A DNA stretch of 64,000 bases from Soonwooa sp023440705 (GTDB lineage Bacteria; Bacteroidota; Bacteroidia; Flavobacteriales; Weeksellaceae), in the NCBI GenBank assembly GCA_023440705.1, contig JAEXRP010000054.1:21006-85005 (forward strand). The letters run 5' to 3'. Positions 18,621 to 28,159 of the stretch are shown here, one piece after another. The first letter of the stretch is position 1. Every line of letters begins with the position of its first letter. Position numbers and translations under genes: made by a program. The notes beneath the pieces are model-generated. The model saw nothing but the letters and a program-made list of their open reading frames with translations. It searched no databases and had not been told where the DNA came from.

Positions 18621-21600
18621 ATGACTGAATCTCCAATTACCAAAATCCTTGTAAAACACAGTCCTTACTTCAACTATATTTTTTGTTTAAACAAATACAA
18701 CTTTCTGTACGAAGTTATAATTGAAAATTTGGGAGAACACAACAAAAATCTAAAACTAGAAATCACTTCTAGCTTAGGAATTTTTGAAAACTATGAAATT
18801 TTTATGGACGATTCCTCCAACTATAATCTCGTTGTGAGGAATTTTGATTTTCAATACCAATTAAACTTTTTAAAAAACCTTACCGAAAGAGATATTGACA
18901 GCATCAAAATCACCGTCTTTGCTGATAATTTGGAACTTGTTTCTACACACTTCCAAATTGATGTTTTGCCAATGGATTATTTTGGAGGACTTAGCGCATT
19001 GCCGCAATTGTTGAGTTCTTACATTACGCCAAATCATCCTTCGATCTATCAAATAAAAAGTGATGCTGTAAAAATCCTTGAACAAAATAACTATTCTCTA
19101 GCTTTTGAAGCCTACCAAAGTCATGATAAAGAACACGTTTTACAGATGCTTTCTGCGCTGTATAAAGCGATCCAAAATCAAGAATTAATTTACAGTGCGA
19201 TGCCACCAAGCTTTGAAGAACATGGACAGCGCATTCGTTTGGTTGAACAAATTTTGGAAACCAAATTCGGGAATTGTATCGACATTACCCTACTTTTTGC
19301 GGCTTGTCTGGAAGCCATCGACCTTAACCCGATTATTGTTTTGACGAAAGGTCATGCATTTGTTGGCGTTTGGTTGGAGGACAAGCGTTTTGATTCAATG
19401 ATTAATTTTGACCAAGCAGCGATTTCAAAAAGAATAGCTTCTGGCATCAAAGAAATTGCACTGATAGAGACGACTAATCTTTGCAAAGGAAGCGGAATGC
19501 CTTTTAGTAAAGCGATTTCTAGCGCGGAAACTCAATTTATGAACGAAGCCGATTTTCTTTTATCCATTGATGTTAAAAATACAAGATCAAATGGCGTTGT
19601 TCCGTTACCGATTCTAAAAAATGATTTAAACTTTAAAAAAGAGGTTAACAGCGTCAACAATTCGACCGATTTAGATGAAGATTATGACCTTGGCGAAACT
19701 TATGATAATCTGGAATTAACCGATTATAGCAACCTCAGCAAACAAAAAATTTGGGAAAGAAAGTTGTTGGATTTGTCATTGAGAAACAATCTTTTGAATT
19801 TGCGTTTCACAAAAAGTATGCTCCAAATTGTTGACCTTAAAATCAATCTTTTGGAAGACACTTTGGCTGACGGCAAAACATACACCATACAACCGAATAA
19901 CAATCAGCCTGTTACTCGAAAATACAATAATTACATTTCGCCACTTCATCCGTCTCAGGATTTATTTAAATTGGCGGAAGACGAATTCAAATACAATCGG
20001 CTATTAACGACTTATCACAACGATGATCTGGATACAATTTTGATCAATTTGTACAGAAATTCGAAGCTTGCAGAAGAAGAAAACGGAAAAAGTACGCTTT
20101 ATCTTGGACTTGGATTATTAAAATGGTTTGAACCTAAAAATAAAGATAATCCACGTTTTGCACCTATTTTATTAATTCCTGTTGAGCTATCTCGAAAATC
20201 GGTCAATTCTAAATTTAATTTACGAAGTCGCGAGGAAGAAACCATGATTAATATTACATTAATCGAATATCTGAAGCAAGAATTTAATTTAAATTTAAAT
20301 GCTTTAGAAAACCTGCCGATGGACGATTTTGGAGTTGATGTTCCAAGGGTTTTAGCGATTGTCCGAAACGCCATTCTTAACCTTGAAGGTTGGGATGTTT
20401 TAGAACAAATTGTATTGGGAACTTTCTCTTTTAACAAGCTTATTTTGTGGCAAGATATTTCCAAATATTCCGAAGAAATCCAGAAAAGTTCCATTGTAAA
20501 AAGCTTGATAGACGGCAAACTTTCCGAAAAACTAGAAAATGTTGATGGCAATGATTTAGAACTTGAACAACTCTCAGCTTCGGCTTTAACACTACCAATT
20601 CCGACCGATAATTCGCAATTAAATGCTGTTAAAAATGCGAACCAAAATAAAACTTTCATTCTCCATGGTCCTCCCGGAACGGGAAAATCGCAAACCATCA
20701 CCAACATTATCGCGGATGCTTTAGCGAATAACAAAAAAGTCTTGTTTGTTGCGGCAAAAAAAGCTGCTTTGGATGTTGTGCATAAGCGATTAGAAAATAT
20801 TGGTTTGGCGCCGTTTTGCTTGGAATTACATTCTAATAAATCTAAAAAATCTGATGTTTTAGTACAATTTGAAAAAGCTTTGGAAGCGCCAAAATATCAA
20901 TTAACAAAAGATTTTTTAGAAGAAGCTACTCGACTGGACGAACGAAAAAAAGAGCTCAACAAATACGTTACACAACTGCATCATAAAAACCAAATTGGTT
21001 GGAGTTTGTACGATTCTATTTCATTTTTGGAACAAAATAAAGTCGGTTTTTCGGATGTTGAAAAACAGTATATTGATTTTCAAAATCTTACGCCAGCAAA
21101 ATGGAATAATTGGAATGATTGGCTCGTTCCCTTTGCTTCTGTTGTTGAGAAAATTGGACAACCAAAAAATCATCCGTTGTATTTGGTTAAGCTGAATCAA
21201 CATCAGTTTGAACATCAAAATGCTTTATATACAAGCATTGACAATTACCGTTCTGCAAATGAAAATTCGGCAAATATTTTTAATAAATTTCAAATTAATA
21301 AAGATAAAATTTCGGATTTTGAAAATGTTTTAGATTTCATTAAAGATCATAAAATCGAAACAAAGCTTTTTGATTTTCAATTTAATAATGAACAAAAAAC
21401 TCAGTTTCAACAATGGATTGAATTTAATTCTAAAAAACAGAATTTAGAAACAACTATTAGTCAAAAATTCAGTCGCAGTATTTTTGGTGCAAACTTGAAC
21501 GAATTGCGGTTGACATGGAATCAATCAAAACATACTTGGTTTCTTCCAAAATGGTTGAAACAACGAAAAGTAAAAAGTCAATTGCAAGGTTACGCCAATT

Positions 21601-24322
21601 CTAAAATAGATTCGGAACAAAGTGTTGACCAAATTTTTAATCAATTAGAAGAATTTCAAGATTCAAAAAACAAACTTTCTGAACGAAGATTTGAGGTTTT
21701 CAATGTTTTAAATTCAACCTATTTTAAAAATGAAAATCTAGACGCAGATTCTTTAAAAACTGATACGCAAACTATTGAGCAATTAGAAAATTTACTAAAA
21801 CAAACTTCCGTTGAAAGTCCTGAAGAATGGTTAAAATCTAATTTTGTTCAACAAAATATTTCGGCAGAAATTAAGCAACTTTCCGCCACTGCAAAACATT
21901 TTGAAGACGCTAAAAACAGTTTAGAAAATTATTTATCAGAAATCCCAACTTTAGAAAAACTGAATGAAATAAAGGCCAATCTTCATCAGCTCGAAAACTG
22001 GATTAATTACAACATTTACAAAGCAAAAGCGTCGGAAAATGATTTAAAATGGTTTGTCGATTTATTAGAAGACGGAAAATTGAATCCAAATGCTATTCAG
22101 TTTGAATTTAACAAGATATTGCATTTCAATAATTTCTTGCAAACGACCTACCAATCGGAAGTTCTTAATAGTTTTGACGCTAATATTTATGAATCTCAAA
22201 TCAAACAATACAAAGATTTGTACAAGGAATTTGTTGATATTTCTAAAAATCAATTAATTGTAAAACTAAGCTCAAACATCCCGAATTTTAACCAAAAAGC
22301 GGCGCAAAGTTCCGAAATTGGATTTTTGCAAAAAGCCATTCGTAGCAAAGGTCGAGGCGTTTCTATCCGTCGATTATTTGACCAAATTCCTACTTTAATT
22401 CCGAGATTAAAACCTTGTATGTTGATGAGTCCGATTTCTGTGGCGCAATATTTTGATGTTAATACCGATCATTTTGACTTGGTAATTTTCGATGAAGCGT
22501 CTCAATTACCGACTGCTGAAGCCATCAGCGCATTGGCGCGAGCCAAACAAGCTATCATTGTGGGCGATCCCAAACAGATGCCACCTACAAGTTTCTTTTC
22601 GTCAACAAAAATAGATGAAGAAAACATCGAAATGGAAGATTTAGAAAGCATTTTGGAAGATTGTTTAGCGCTTTCGATTCCGTCAAATTACTTGTTGCGA
22701 CATTATAGAAGTAAGCATGAAAGTTTGATTTCGTTCAGCAATAAAAACTTCTACGACAGCAAATTGTTGACCTTCCCTTCTCCCGACGACCTCAACCAAA
22801 AAGTAAAGTTTGAATATGTCCAAGGCTTTTATGATAAAGGAAAAACGAGAACCAACACCAACGAGGCGCTGGCGATTATTAACTATATCAAAAATCATTT
22901 TTCATCAGGAAACAAAAAGTCGATTGGTGTTGTAACTTTTAGCCAAACCCAACAGACTTTAATTGAAGATTTGCTTCAAAAATTGTTTCAGGAAAACCCA
23001 AATTTAGAAGAGTTTTCGATGAATACTGAAGAACCAATTTTCATTAAAAATCTGGAAAACGTGCAAGGTGACGAGCGCGACATTATTTTGTTTTCTATTG
23101 GTTATGGACCAGATGAAGAAAATAAAATCTCTATGAATTTTGGACCGTTAAACCGAGATGGTGGTTGGAGAAGACTGAATGTTGCGGTAACCAGAGCGCG
23201 TTACGAAATGAAAGTTTTTTCTTCCTTAATAGGTGACCAAATCGACCTAAACCGAACAAAATCTGAAGGTGTAAAAGCTTTAAAAGACTTCTTAAATTTT
23301 GCAGAAAAAGGAAATTTTGCTTTAGGATTATCTTCTCAAGAGAACATTAAAATTTCTTTAATTGAATCAATCGCTAATCATCTAGAAAAACAAGGTTTAA
23401 ACGTCAAAAAACATATCGGAACTTCCGACTACAAAGTGGACTTAGGAATTGTACATCCCGAAAATGATAAAGAATATATCCTCGGAATTTTGGTGGACGG
23501 CGACAATTATTTTAATATCCATACAACTAACGACCGAGAATTGCTTGCGCCAAGTGTTTTAGGGGCTTTAGGCTGGAATGTGCATCGTATTTGGACTTTG
23601 GATTGGTTAAAAAATAAAGACAAAATTGTTGCTGAAATTTTAGAAAAGCTTGAAATTTTAAAACATCAAAAAAAGAGGAAATCATTGAAGAAGTTAAGCT
23701 TCCTGAAAATGAAGTTTTGAAATCCCAAAACAGCTTGTTAGAAGTTCAGGACATTGTATTTTCTAAAGCGATGATTCCTTACGAATTTGCGATTGTTGAT
23801 GTGGCTCCAAATGCCAATTCAGAAAGCATTTATTATTTTGAAAACAGAGCAATAATCCTTAAACAAATGCAAAACATTATTGCTGTTGAAGCACCGATTA
23901 GCAAAAATTTGTTGTTTAAAAAGATTTTAAAACTTTGGAATACGACGCGAGCAGGCGCAAAACTCAACAACTATCTCACGGAAATCGTTGATAGTATTGC
24001 TACAATTTCAAAAAATGAAACCCACCAAGAATTCTATTGGAATGAAAATCTGAGACCTGAGAATTTGCAAAATTATCGTGATAATTCCATTGAAAAAAGT
24101 AGCATCGAAGACATTGCGCAAGAAGAAATAAAATTGGCAATAATGGAAATTATGGAAGTCAATTTAAGTTTGAGCAAAGACGATCTTGTTCGTCAAACCT
24201 CCAAAACATTTGGATTTATGAAGGTTGGAGCACAAATAGACCATATTATTACATTGGCTATTATGAAATTAGTTGAAGATGAAAAAGTAAAAATGGTTGG
24301 TTTCCGAGTGGTCATTTGTTAG
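18621..24322 (+). pseudogene. DUF4011/DUF3320 superfamily 1 helicase with Vsr-like nuclease domain, split by a -1 frameshift
   Basis: Two overlapping frames make up one giant protein. The first (18621-23720, 1699 residues) has a transglutaminase-like domain with Cys near 217 and His near 243, a DUF4011 segment near 374, Walker A GPPGTGKSQT near 684, DEASQLP near 1290, GDPKQMPP near 1314, QGDERDI near 1480, VAVTRAR near 1521, and a Vsr/MTES_1575-type endonuclease domain near 1577-1680. The second (23717-24322) is the DUF3320 domain that normally ends the same polypeptide; it has only a TTG start. The frames join at A AAA AAG (23669-23675): a -1 slip there gives one protein of about 1900 residues. 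Either a programmed frameshift makes full-length protein or the gene is inactive. Related DUF4011-helicase-Vsr proteins have been reported as antiphage defence. Confidence 0.85.
23669..23675 (+). promoter_or_regulatory. Canonical -1 slippery heptamer at the helicase frameshift
   Basis: The seven A (23668-23674) followed by G form A AAA AAG with the zero-frame codons AAA AAG exactly in register. Slipping back one base reads GAG GAA next and enters the DUF3320 frame. Downstream only weak 4-bp stems are visible (23690-23693 with 23699-23702), so no strong stimulator is evident. Confidence 0.6.
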
Positions 24323-24329
24323 TAAAAAC

Positions 24330-24360
24330 AAAGCCTTGAATAATTGAAATTCAAGGCTTT
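24330..24360 (+). terminator. Hairpin after the helicase gene
   Basis: Perfect 12-bp stem (24330-24341 with 24349-24360) around a 7-nt loop, 8 bp after the stop codon. The T-run is short (TTT), so termination may be inefficient. Confidence 0.6.
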
Positions 24361-24629
24361 GGTATGTGATCATTACTTAAAAATTTTACCACTCAACCTA
24401 ATACTTCACATATTAAAATATGAAAATCAACCGCTTACAAATACACTATTACTTTAATGTATTTTGATAATGAACAAATCAAAATTACTTCTGTTGAAGT
24501 TAGTATTTACTTCAAAATAGTAAATTACCCGATACCAATTTAAGGTAAGAACGAGATAAACACCTAGTTAACATTCTTAGTTTTGCTTTACAAAAACCTA
24601 GCAAGTCGTAGTTTGACCTTGTCCACCAA

Positions 24630-24637
24630 TAGTTTTG
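24630..24637 (+). promoter_or_regulatory. -7 promoter box for the SLOG-family gene
   Basis: TAGTTTTG matches TAnnTTTG and lies 11 bp before ATG 24649 and 17 bp before ATG 24655. The nearest TTTG (24612-24615) is only 14 bp upstream, a short spacing. Confidence 0.4.
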
Positions 24638-24654
24638 TCGAAAAATTAATGGAT

Positions 24655-25005
24655 ATGAATATTGGAATCGTTGGTGGTCGTGACTTTAAAGATTATGACC
24701 TTTTAAAAAAAACTATGGATGATTACATTGTTAATAAAAGCTTCCTAACTGCGATTGTATCTGGTGGTGCTACTGGAGCTGACACGCTTGCTGAACAATA
24801 TGCGGCGGAAATTGACATCGAAATGATTGTCTACCGACCTGAACGCGAAAAATACCGTCGTAATGCGCCTTTAATGCGTAATACTCAGATTATTGAAGCT
24901 TCGGATGTTGTATTTGCATTTTGGGATGGTAAATCTCGTGGAACTTTAGATAGCATTAACAAAGCTAAAAAGTTCGAAAAACCATTGTTTATCGTGAATT
25001 ATTAA
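24655..25005 (+). CDS. DUF2493 protein, YspA/cpYpsA-related SLOG family
   Basis: SLOG domains are Rossmann-like nucleotide or nucleotide-derivative binding folds; several occur in defence and signalling systems. The 116-residue protein fits a single such domain: MNIGIVGGRDF at the start, then IVSGGATGADTLAEQYA (about residues 36-52), REKYRRNAPLMRNTQIIEASDVVFAFWDG and SRGTLDSINKAKKF. ATG 24655 was chosen because it opens directly into the first strand; ATG 24649 is also possible. It lies between the helicase and the WYL-regulator group. Its ligand is unknown. Confidence 0.88.
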   Translation: MNIGIVGGRDFKDYDLLKKTMDDYIVNKSFLTAIVSGGATGADTLAEQYAAEIDIEMIVYRPEREKYRRNAPLMRNTQIIEASDVVFAFWDGKSRGTLDSINKAKKFEKPLFIVNY

Positions 25006-25013
25006 ATGAAAGA

Positions 25014-25043
25014 CGGCAAAGAAATTTCTTTGCCGATTTTTTT
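25014..25043. terminator. Bidirectional terminator after the SLOG gene
   Basis: A perfect palindrome of 22 bp (CGGCAAAGAAA at 25014-25024 with its complement 25025-25035) is followed by an AT-rich run with seven T. It also ends the minus-strand hydrolase pseudogene. Confidence 0.85.
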
Positions 25044-25563
25044 AGTTTTCAATATATTTTTTTATTTCACCCAAATAATTTCCAAAGTCTTCCAATCGAT
25101 GTCCATCATTAACTTCTAGAAGTTTAACATCAATAAAACTATTTTCGAACAAAAAGCTTTGATCCAGAACTTCATCTGTTCGTGTTGCGATGATCATCGC
25201 ATTTTTCGGATAATCTATTTTAACTAATTGTTTAGCAACAAATTTCGGAAAATCAAAATTTGCAATTCGTTTTTGGAAATCTAATAAAGGACTTGTCAAA
25301 ATTAATTTATCAGATTAATTTTTTCGCAAGTTTTGCAATTGATAAGCAAAGTTGGCTCCAGTGGAATCGCCCACAATAATCAAGTTGCTTTCATTTTTAT
25401 ATTTTAGAAATTTATCCTGAATTAAGGACTTAATATCAGAATCATTATCCCATTCTATAAAATCATAATTGTATTGCTCTCCAAAATAGTCTTTAAGATT
25501 TAAAAACTTTCTCGAATTTCTGTCCGATCCAAAACCATGGATGTAGATCAAAGTAGTGTGCAT
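25042..25563 (-). pseudogene. YqiA-like alpha/beta hydrolase interrupted by an in-frame stop
   Basis: Two frames in the same phase are separated only by TAA at 25315-25317. Together they would make about 173 residues, the size of YqiA/UPF0227-type esterases. The first part starts MHTTLIYIHGFGSDRNSRK and carries the nucleophile elbow GDSTG. The second carries the likely acid residue in TRTDEVLD and the catalytic His in GHRLEDF. The second part has no ATG, only TTG at 25299. The nucleophile is thus cut off from the other two catalytic residues unless the stop is read through. The gene follows the WYL regulator by 10 bp and is probably cotranscribed. Confidence 0.8.
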
Positions 25564-25573
25564 ATCGATTTAA

Positions 25574-26494
25574 TTAATGTTTATTTAAATGTGCATTTGC
25601 CTTTTCAATAAAAGATAAATATTCTTTTTTAACAACAGCAGGCTTAATGTTGATTAATCGTTCTGCATGGGTTAATAGCTCTTGATAGAAGTCATAAGTA
25701 GGTACCAATTTTAATTCAATTTTTAAAGCATCGTCCGTATCTACAAGCACTTTTTGCGAATGATGAAGAGGTAAAGACTTCACATACATACCTTGCCAAG
25801 GTTCAAAAGTTAATTCAATTTTTAGAGGTTCTTGTCCCAAAGTTGAAATAATACCAAACGAGTTTTCGAAAAGTTTTTCAACTTCAACATTCTCTCTCTG
25901 GTAGGTCTTTTTATGTGCCTCGACATCACTAATACGATCTAATCCATAAGTTTTTAATACAAATTCTCCGTTACCAACTTCATTAGCGATGAGATACCAA
26001 CGATTGCGAAACTCTTTCAAAGCATAAGGTTCCAAAATTTTTTTGCGTGGCACAGCATCCCAATATTTTGTATGTTGTAAACTCACAACCAATTGATTTT
26101 TAATAGCATGAACAAACAAATCCATATTACTAAGTCCTGACGCCTGTCTTTTTTCGAAAAACATAATGTCTGCACGATTTGTAGTTTGCTTATAAGCGTT
26201 GATTAACAATAAGTTATCAAAAATAGTTTGACTAGTCTCTATATCTTCAGGATCCTGAACAATAACATAGGTCATTGTCGATCTTTTGAATTTAATTTCG
26301 ATACCGAATAGATCCTGCAATAATTTACGATCTCGTTGGAAAGTCTTTTCGCTAAATGACAAATCCCCTTCAGAATCCTTGTGAAATTTTTCTTCCAAAT
26401 AATTGGAAACATCTTCATAAGAAGCGCCTTTTGGTTTAGATTTTAGATAATCTACAATTTTCATCAACCGAATCATTTGATCTTTCTTTGCCAT
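25574..26494 (-). CDS. WYL-domain transcriptional regulator
   Basis: The 306-residue protein has an N-terminal winged helix-turn-helix (about 1-75, SFSEKTFQRDRKLLQDLFGIEI) and a WYL domain (about 130-300) with RNRWYLIANE near 165 and the arginine-containing GLDRISDVE. WYL regulators sense ligands, often nucleic acid or nucleotides, and many control defence operons (BrxR and CapW). It heads a minus-strand unit with the hydrolase pseudogene. A perfect inverted repeat lies across its own promoter, which suggests autoregulation. Confidence 0.9.
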   Translation of the reverse strand: MAKKDQMIRLMKIVDYLKSKPKGASYEDVSNYLEEKFHKDSEGDLSFSEKTFQRDRKLLQDLFGIEIKFKRSTMTYVIVQDPEDIETSQTIFDNLLLINAYKQTTNRADIMFFEKRQASGLSNMDLFVHAIKNQLVVSLQHTKYWDAVPRKKILEPYALKEFRNRWYLIANEVGNGEFVLKTYGLDRISDVEAHKKTYQRENVEVEKLFENSFGIISTLGQEPLKIELTFEPWQGMYVKSLPLHHSQKVLVDTDDALKIELKLVPTYDFYQELLTHAERLINIKPAVVKKEYLSFIEKANAHLNKH

Positions 26495-26514
26495 AGTTTT
26501 TTAATTTATTGGTA

Positions 26515-26522
26515 CAAATATA
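26515..26522 (-). promoter_or_regulatory. -7 promoter box of the WYL gene
   Basis: TATATTTG read on the minus strand matches TAnnTTTG exactly, 20 bp from the start codon at 26494. Its upstream half lies within the left arm of the inverted repeat at 26519-26563. Confidence 0.55.
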
Positions 26523-26563
26523 AAACAGTAAAAGGTCAATTAAAGTCCTTTTACTGTTTTATA
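26519..26563. repeat. Perfect 17-bp inverted repeat, candidate WYL operator
   Basis: The left arm 26519-26535 (TATAAAACAGTAAAAGG) is the exact reverse complement of 26547-26563, with an 11-bp spacer. It overlaps the -7 box of the WYL gene. It also lies 15 bp downstream of the truncated DUF2779 gene, so it could act as a terminator for that gene, although no good T-run follows. Confidence 0.7.
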
Positions 26564-26578
26564 CTTAAAAATAATTCC

Positions 26579-26926
26579 TCAAAATATAAAGATTGTTTGT
26601 TTAACCTCTTTTTGACCAACTTCGACCTTCATCGACATTACATTTTCGGCCTGAAAAGTCGCTTCGTAAATATTCTCTACTCCAGCAGCAATCCATTCTT
26701 TGGTATTCGCAATCGATTTCGAAAAGTCCGTATAATCTTCGGGGCTTGCATCTTTTCCGCCCGGAAAGCGCTCCCATGCCAAGTTCCCGATACGATGACC
26801 GAGATCAAAAATCTGTTGAGTTTTCTCATCCACAGGTAGTTTCAAATCTTTTCTATGATAATCAAACCATACTTTCTTACGACACTGTACGCCCGAAATA
26901 AAGCGGGATTTAGAAATGCTTTTCAT
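26579..26926 (-). pseudogene. Truncated DUF2779 protein (N-terminal fragment only)
   Basis: The first ~95 residues match the N-terminus of DUF2779 proteins, which carry a Cas4/PD-(D/E)XK-like nuclease region: SKSRFISGVQCRKKVWFDYHR, GHRIGNLAWERFPGGKDA and IANTKEWIAAGVENIYEATF. Full-length members have roughly 500 residues or more. Here the frame departs after about residue 98 and ends at 115, so the catalytic part and the later cysteines are missing. The promoter survives (TAGTTTTG on the minus strand, 26949-26956). It looks like the stub left by a deletion next to the WYL gene. Confidence 0.75.
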
Positions 26927-26948
26927 TACATTAGTTTTTTTAGCGATA

Positions 26949-26956
26949 CAAAACTA
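26949..26956 (-). promoter_or_regulatory. -7 promoter box of the DUF2779 fragment
   Basis: TAGTTTTG on the minus strand, 22 bp from the ATG at 26926. A near-palindrome ATATTTGG-TAC-CCAAATAT lies further upstream at 27089-27107. Nothing else was seen in the 239-bp gap. Confidence 0.4.
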
Positions 26957-27165
26957 AACCAACAAACAGTCATAATACGACCGCTTGTTGTTTCCGATTT
27001 ATTATTTTTTAATTAGAAAAATAAGTGTTCCTTAAATAATATGTGTTCTAAATAACATGTTTTCGGTATAAATTCATGTACTGAAAAAATATTTGGTACC
27101 CAAATATGATCTAGTTAATTGGAATGGTGGTATTAATAAGTATTTATTATTCCTTGTATTTTTTT

Positions 27166-28047
27166 TTATAATCTATCAATCTTAGACTGCTTTTTATCGA
27201 CAATTAGAAAATACTGTTTTTTATCCTCGCCCGAATCATCAGTAATTTGGTATTTAACTTCGGTTTTAGACTTTTTTAAAATTTTAGTATCGTATATAAA
27301 TGAAAGACAACTTTCGGTCAAAAACTCGTTTGTTTTTTTAATATTCCAATTTTTATCAAAATAGATAATTCGATAACCTTTTTCGCCATCGCTTGCGCCG
27401 CATTGTCCACAAGCATTGTGATTGGAAATACTTTCAAAATAAAAGATCAATCGATTTTCTAATTTATCTTCCGTTAAACTATAAAACTGATTGCCACCAT
27501 AGCCAACAAACACTTTTCGCAAATTAATTTCCTTTTGATTTGGAAGTTTAAAATTCTCCAATTTTCTACCAATAAATATATCATCAGTATCCAAAAGGAT
27601 TTCTGTAGTCTTATCCGTTTTCTTAAATTCGCCTTTGAAATTTTTAGTTTTACTTTCGGAATAAAAACATCTATCGAATGATAAAATTTCTTTTGGATTG
27701 GAATTCCGATACAAACTATCTATCGTTGAATTGCTAACCGAATTTTGAAGTGTAGATACCACAGATTTTTGGTTTTTTCCAAAATTGAATAATTTCATGT
27801 CGCAGCCTTTCGTGTAACCATTCAAAGGGATTTTTATTTTGTACTTATCGTAATAATACCAACCTTCGACAAATCTGTCGTAGTCATCGCAATCGATAAT
27901 ATCTTGGTTTTTCAAAAATATCGTTATTGGACTAGCTTGAATATTACCTTTAAATTGAACAGAATTCTCTGATTTCGTAATCACTTTATTTTGCGAAAAA
28001 ACGATCACCGAAAGCAGAAAAAGAACAAAAGAAAAATTGTGTTTCAT
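27166..28047 (-). CDS. Exported protein of unknown function
   Basis: ATG 28045-28047 gives 293 residues with a signal peptide (about 1-18, MKHNFSFVLFLLSVIVFSQ); the frame extends to 28089 but the extra 14 residues are not signal-like. The mature part is beta-rich and polar, with a CGQCGASDGEKGYRIIYFD segment near residue 205 whose two close cysteines could form a disulfide or bind metal. There is no T9SS tail. The neighbours (phosphotransferase upstream, decayed DUF2779 gene downstream) give no functional clue. Confidence 0.6.
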   Translation of the reverse strand: MKHNFSFVLFLLSVIVFSQNKVITKSENSVQFKGNIQASPITIFLKNQDIIDCDDYDRFVEGWYYYDKYKIKIPLNGYTKGCDMKLFNFGKNQKSVVSTLQNSVSNSTIDSLYRNSNPKEILSFDRCFYSESKTKNFKGEFKKTDKTTEILLDTDDIFIGRKLENFKLPNQKEINLRKVFVGYGGNQFYSLTEDKLENRLIFYFESISNHNACGQCGASDGEKGYRIIYFDKNWNIKKTNEFLTESCLSFIYDTKILKKSKTEVKYQITDDSGEDKKQYFLIVDKKQSKIDRL

Positions 28048-28159
28048 TGTACTACAAAGAATTGATTTATATTGAAAAGTTTCATCCAAACTTAAAAAAC
28101 ACCTATTTATATGCTTTATTAAGTAATATTATCGCTTTGCTAGGTTTATCAATAATACA

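Larger units (their letters stand above)
24323..24654. other. Intergenic region after the helicase gene (332 bp)
   Basis: A 12-bp perfect hairpin lies at 24330-24360. The rest is AT-rich and holds two TAGTTTTG boxes (24578-24585 and 24630-24637), the second close to the next gene. A frame with a TTG start covers 24583-24654 in phase with the next gene but looks unlike its family's N-terminus. No other gene is seen. Confidence 0.5.

Noticed and set aside
20099..20734. Long antisense frame (211 codons) inside the helicase gene
   Set aside because: It mirrors the conserved Walker A region of the helicase and is rich in Ser/Phe as expected of an antisense shadow.
23717..24322. DUF3320 frame as an independent gene
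   Set aside because: It has only a TTG start overlapping the stop of the upstream frame, and the 14 codons before it continue the family sequence in frame, so it belongs to the helicase.
27089..27107. Near-palindrome ATATTTGG-TAC-CCAAATAT as an operator
   Set aside because: The arms are only 8 bp, AT-rich and far from a start codon. Chance is likely in such sequence.
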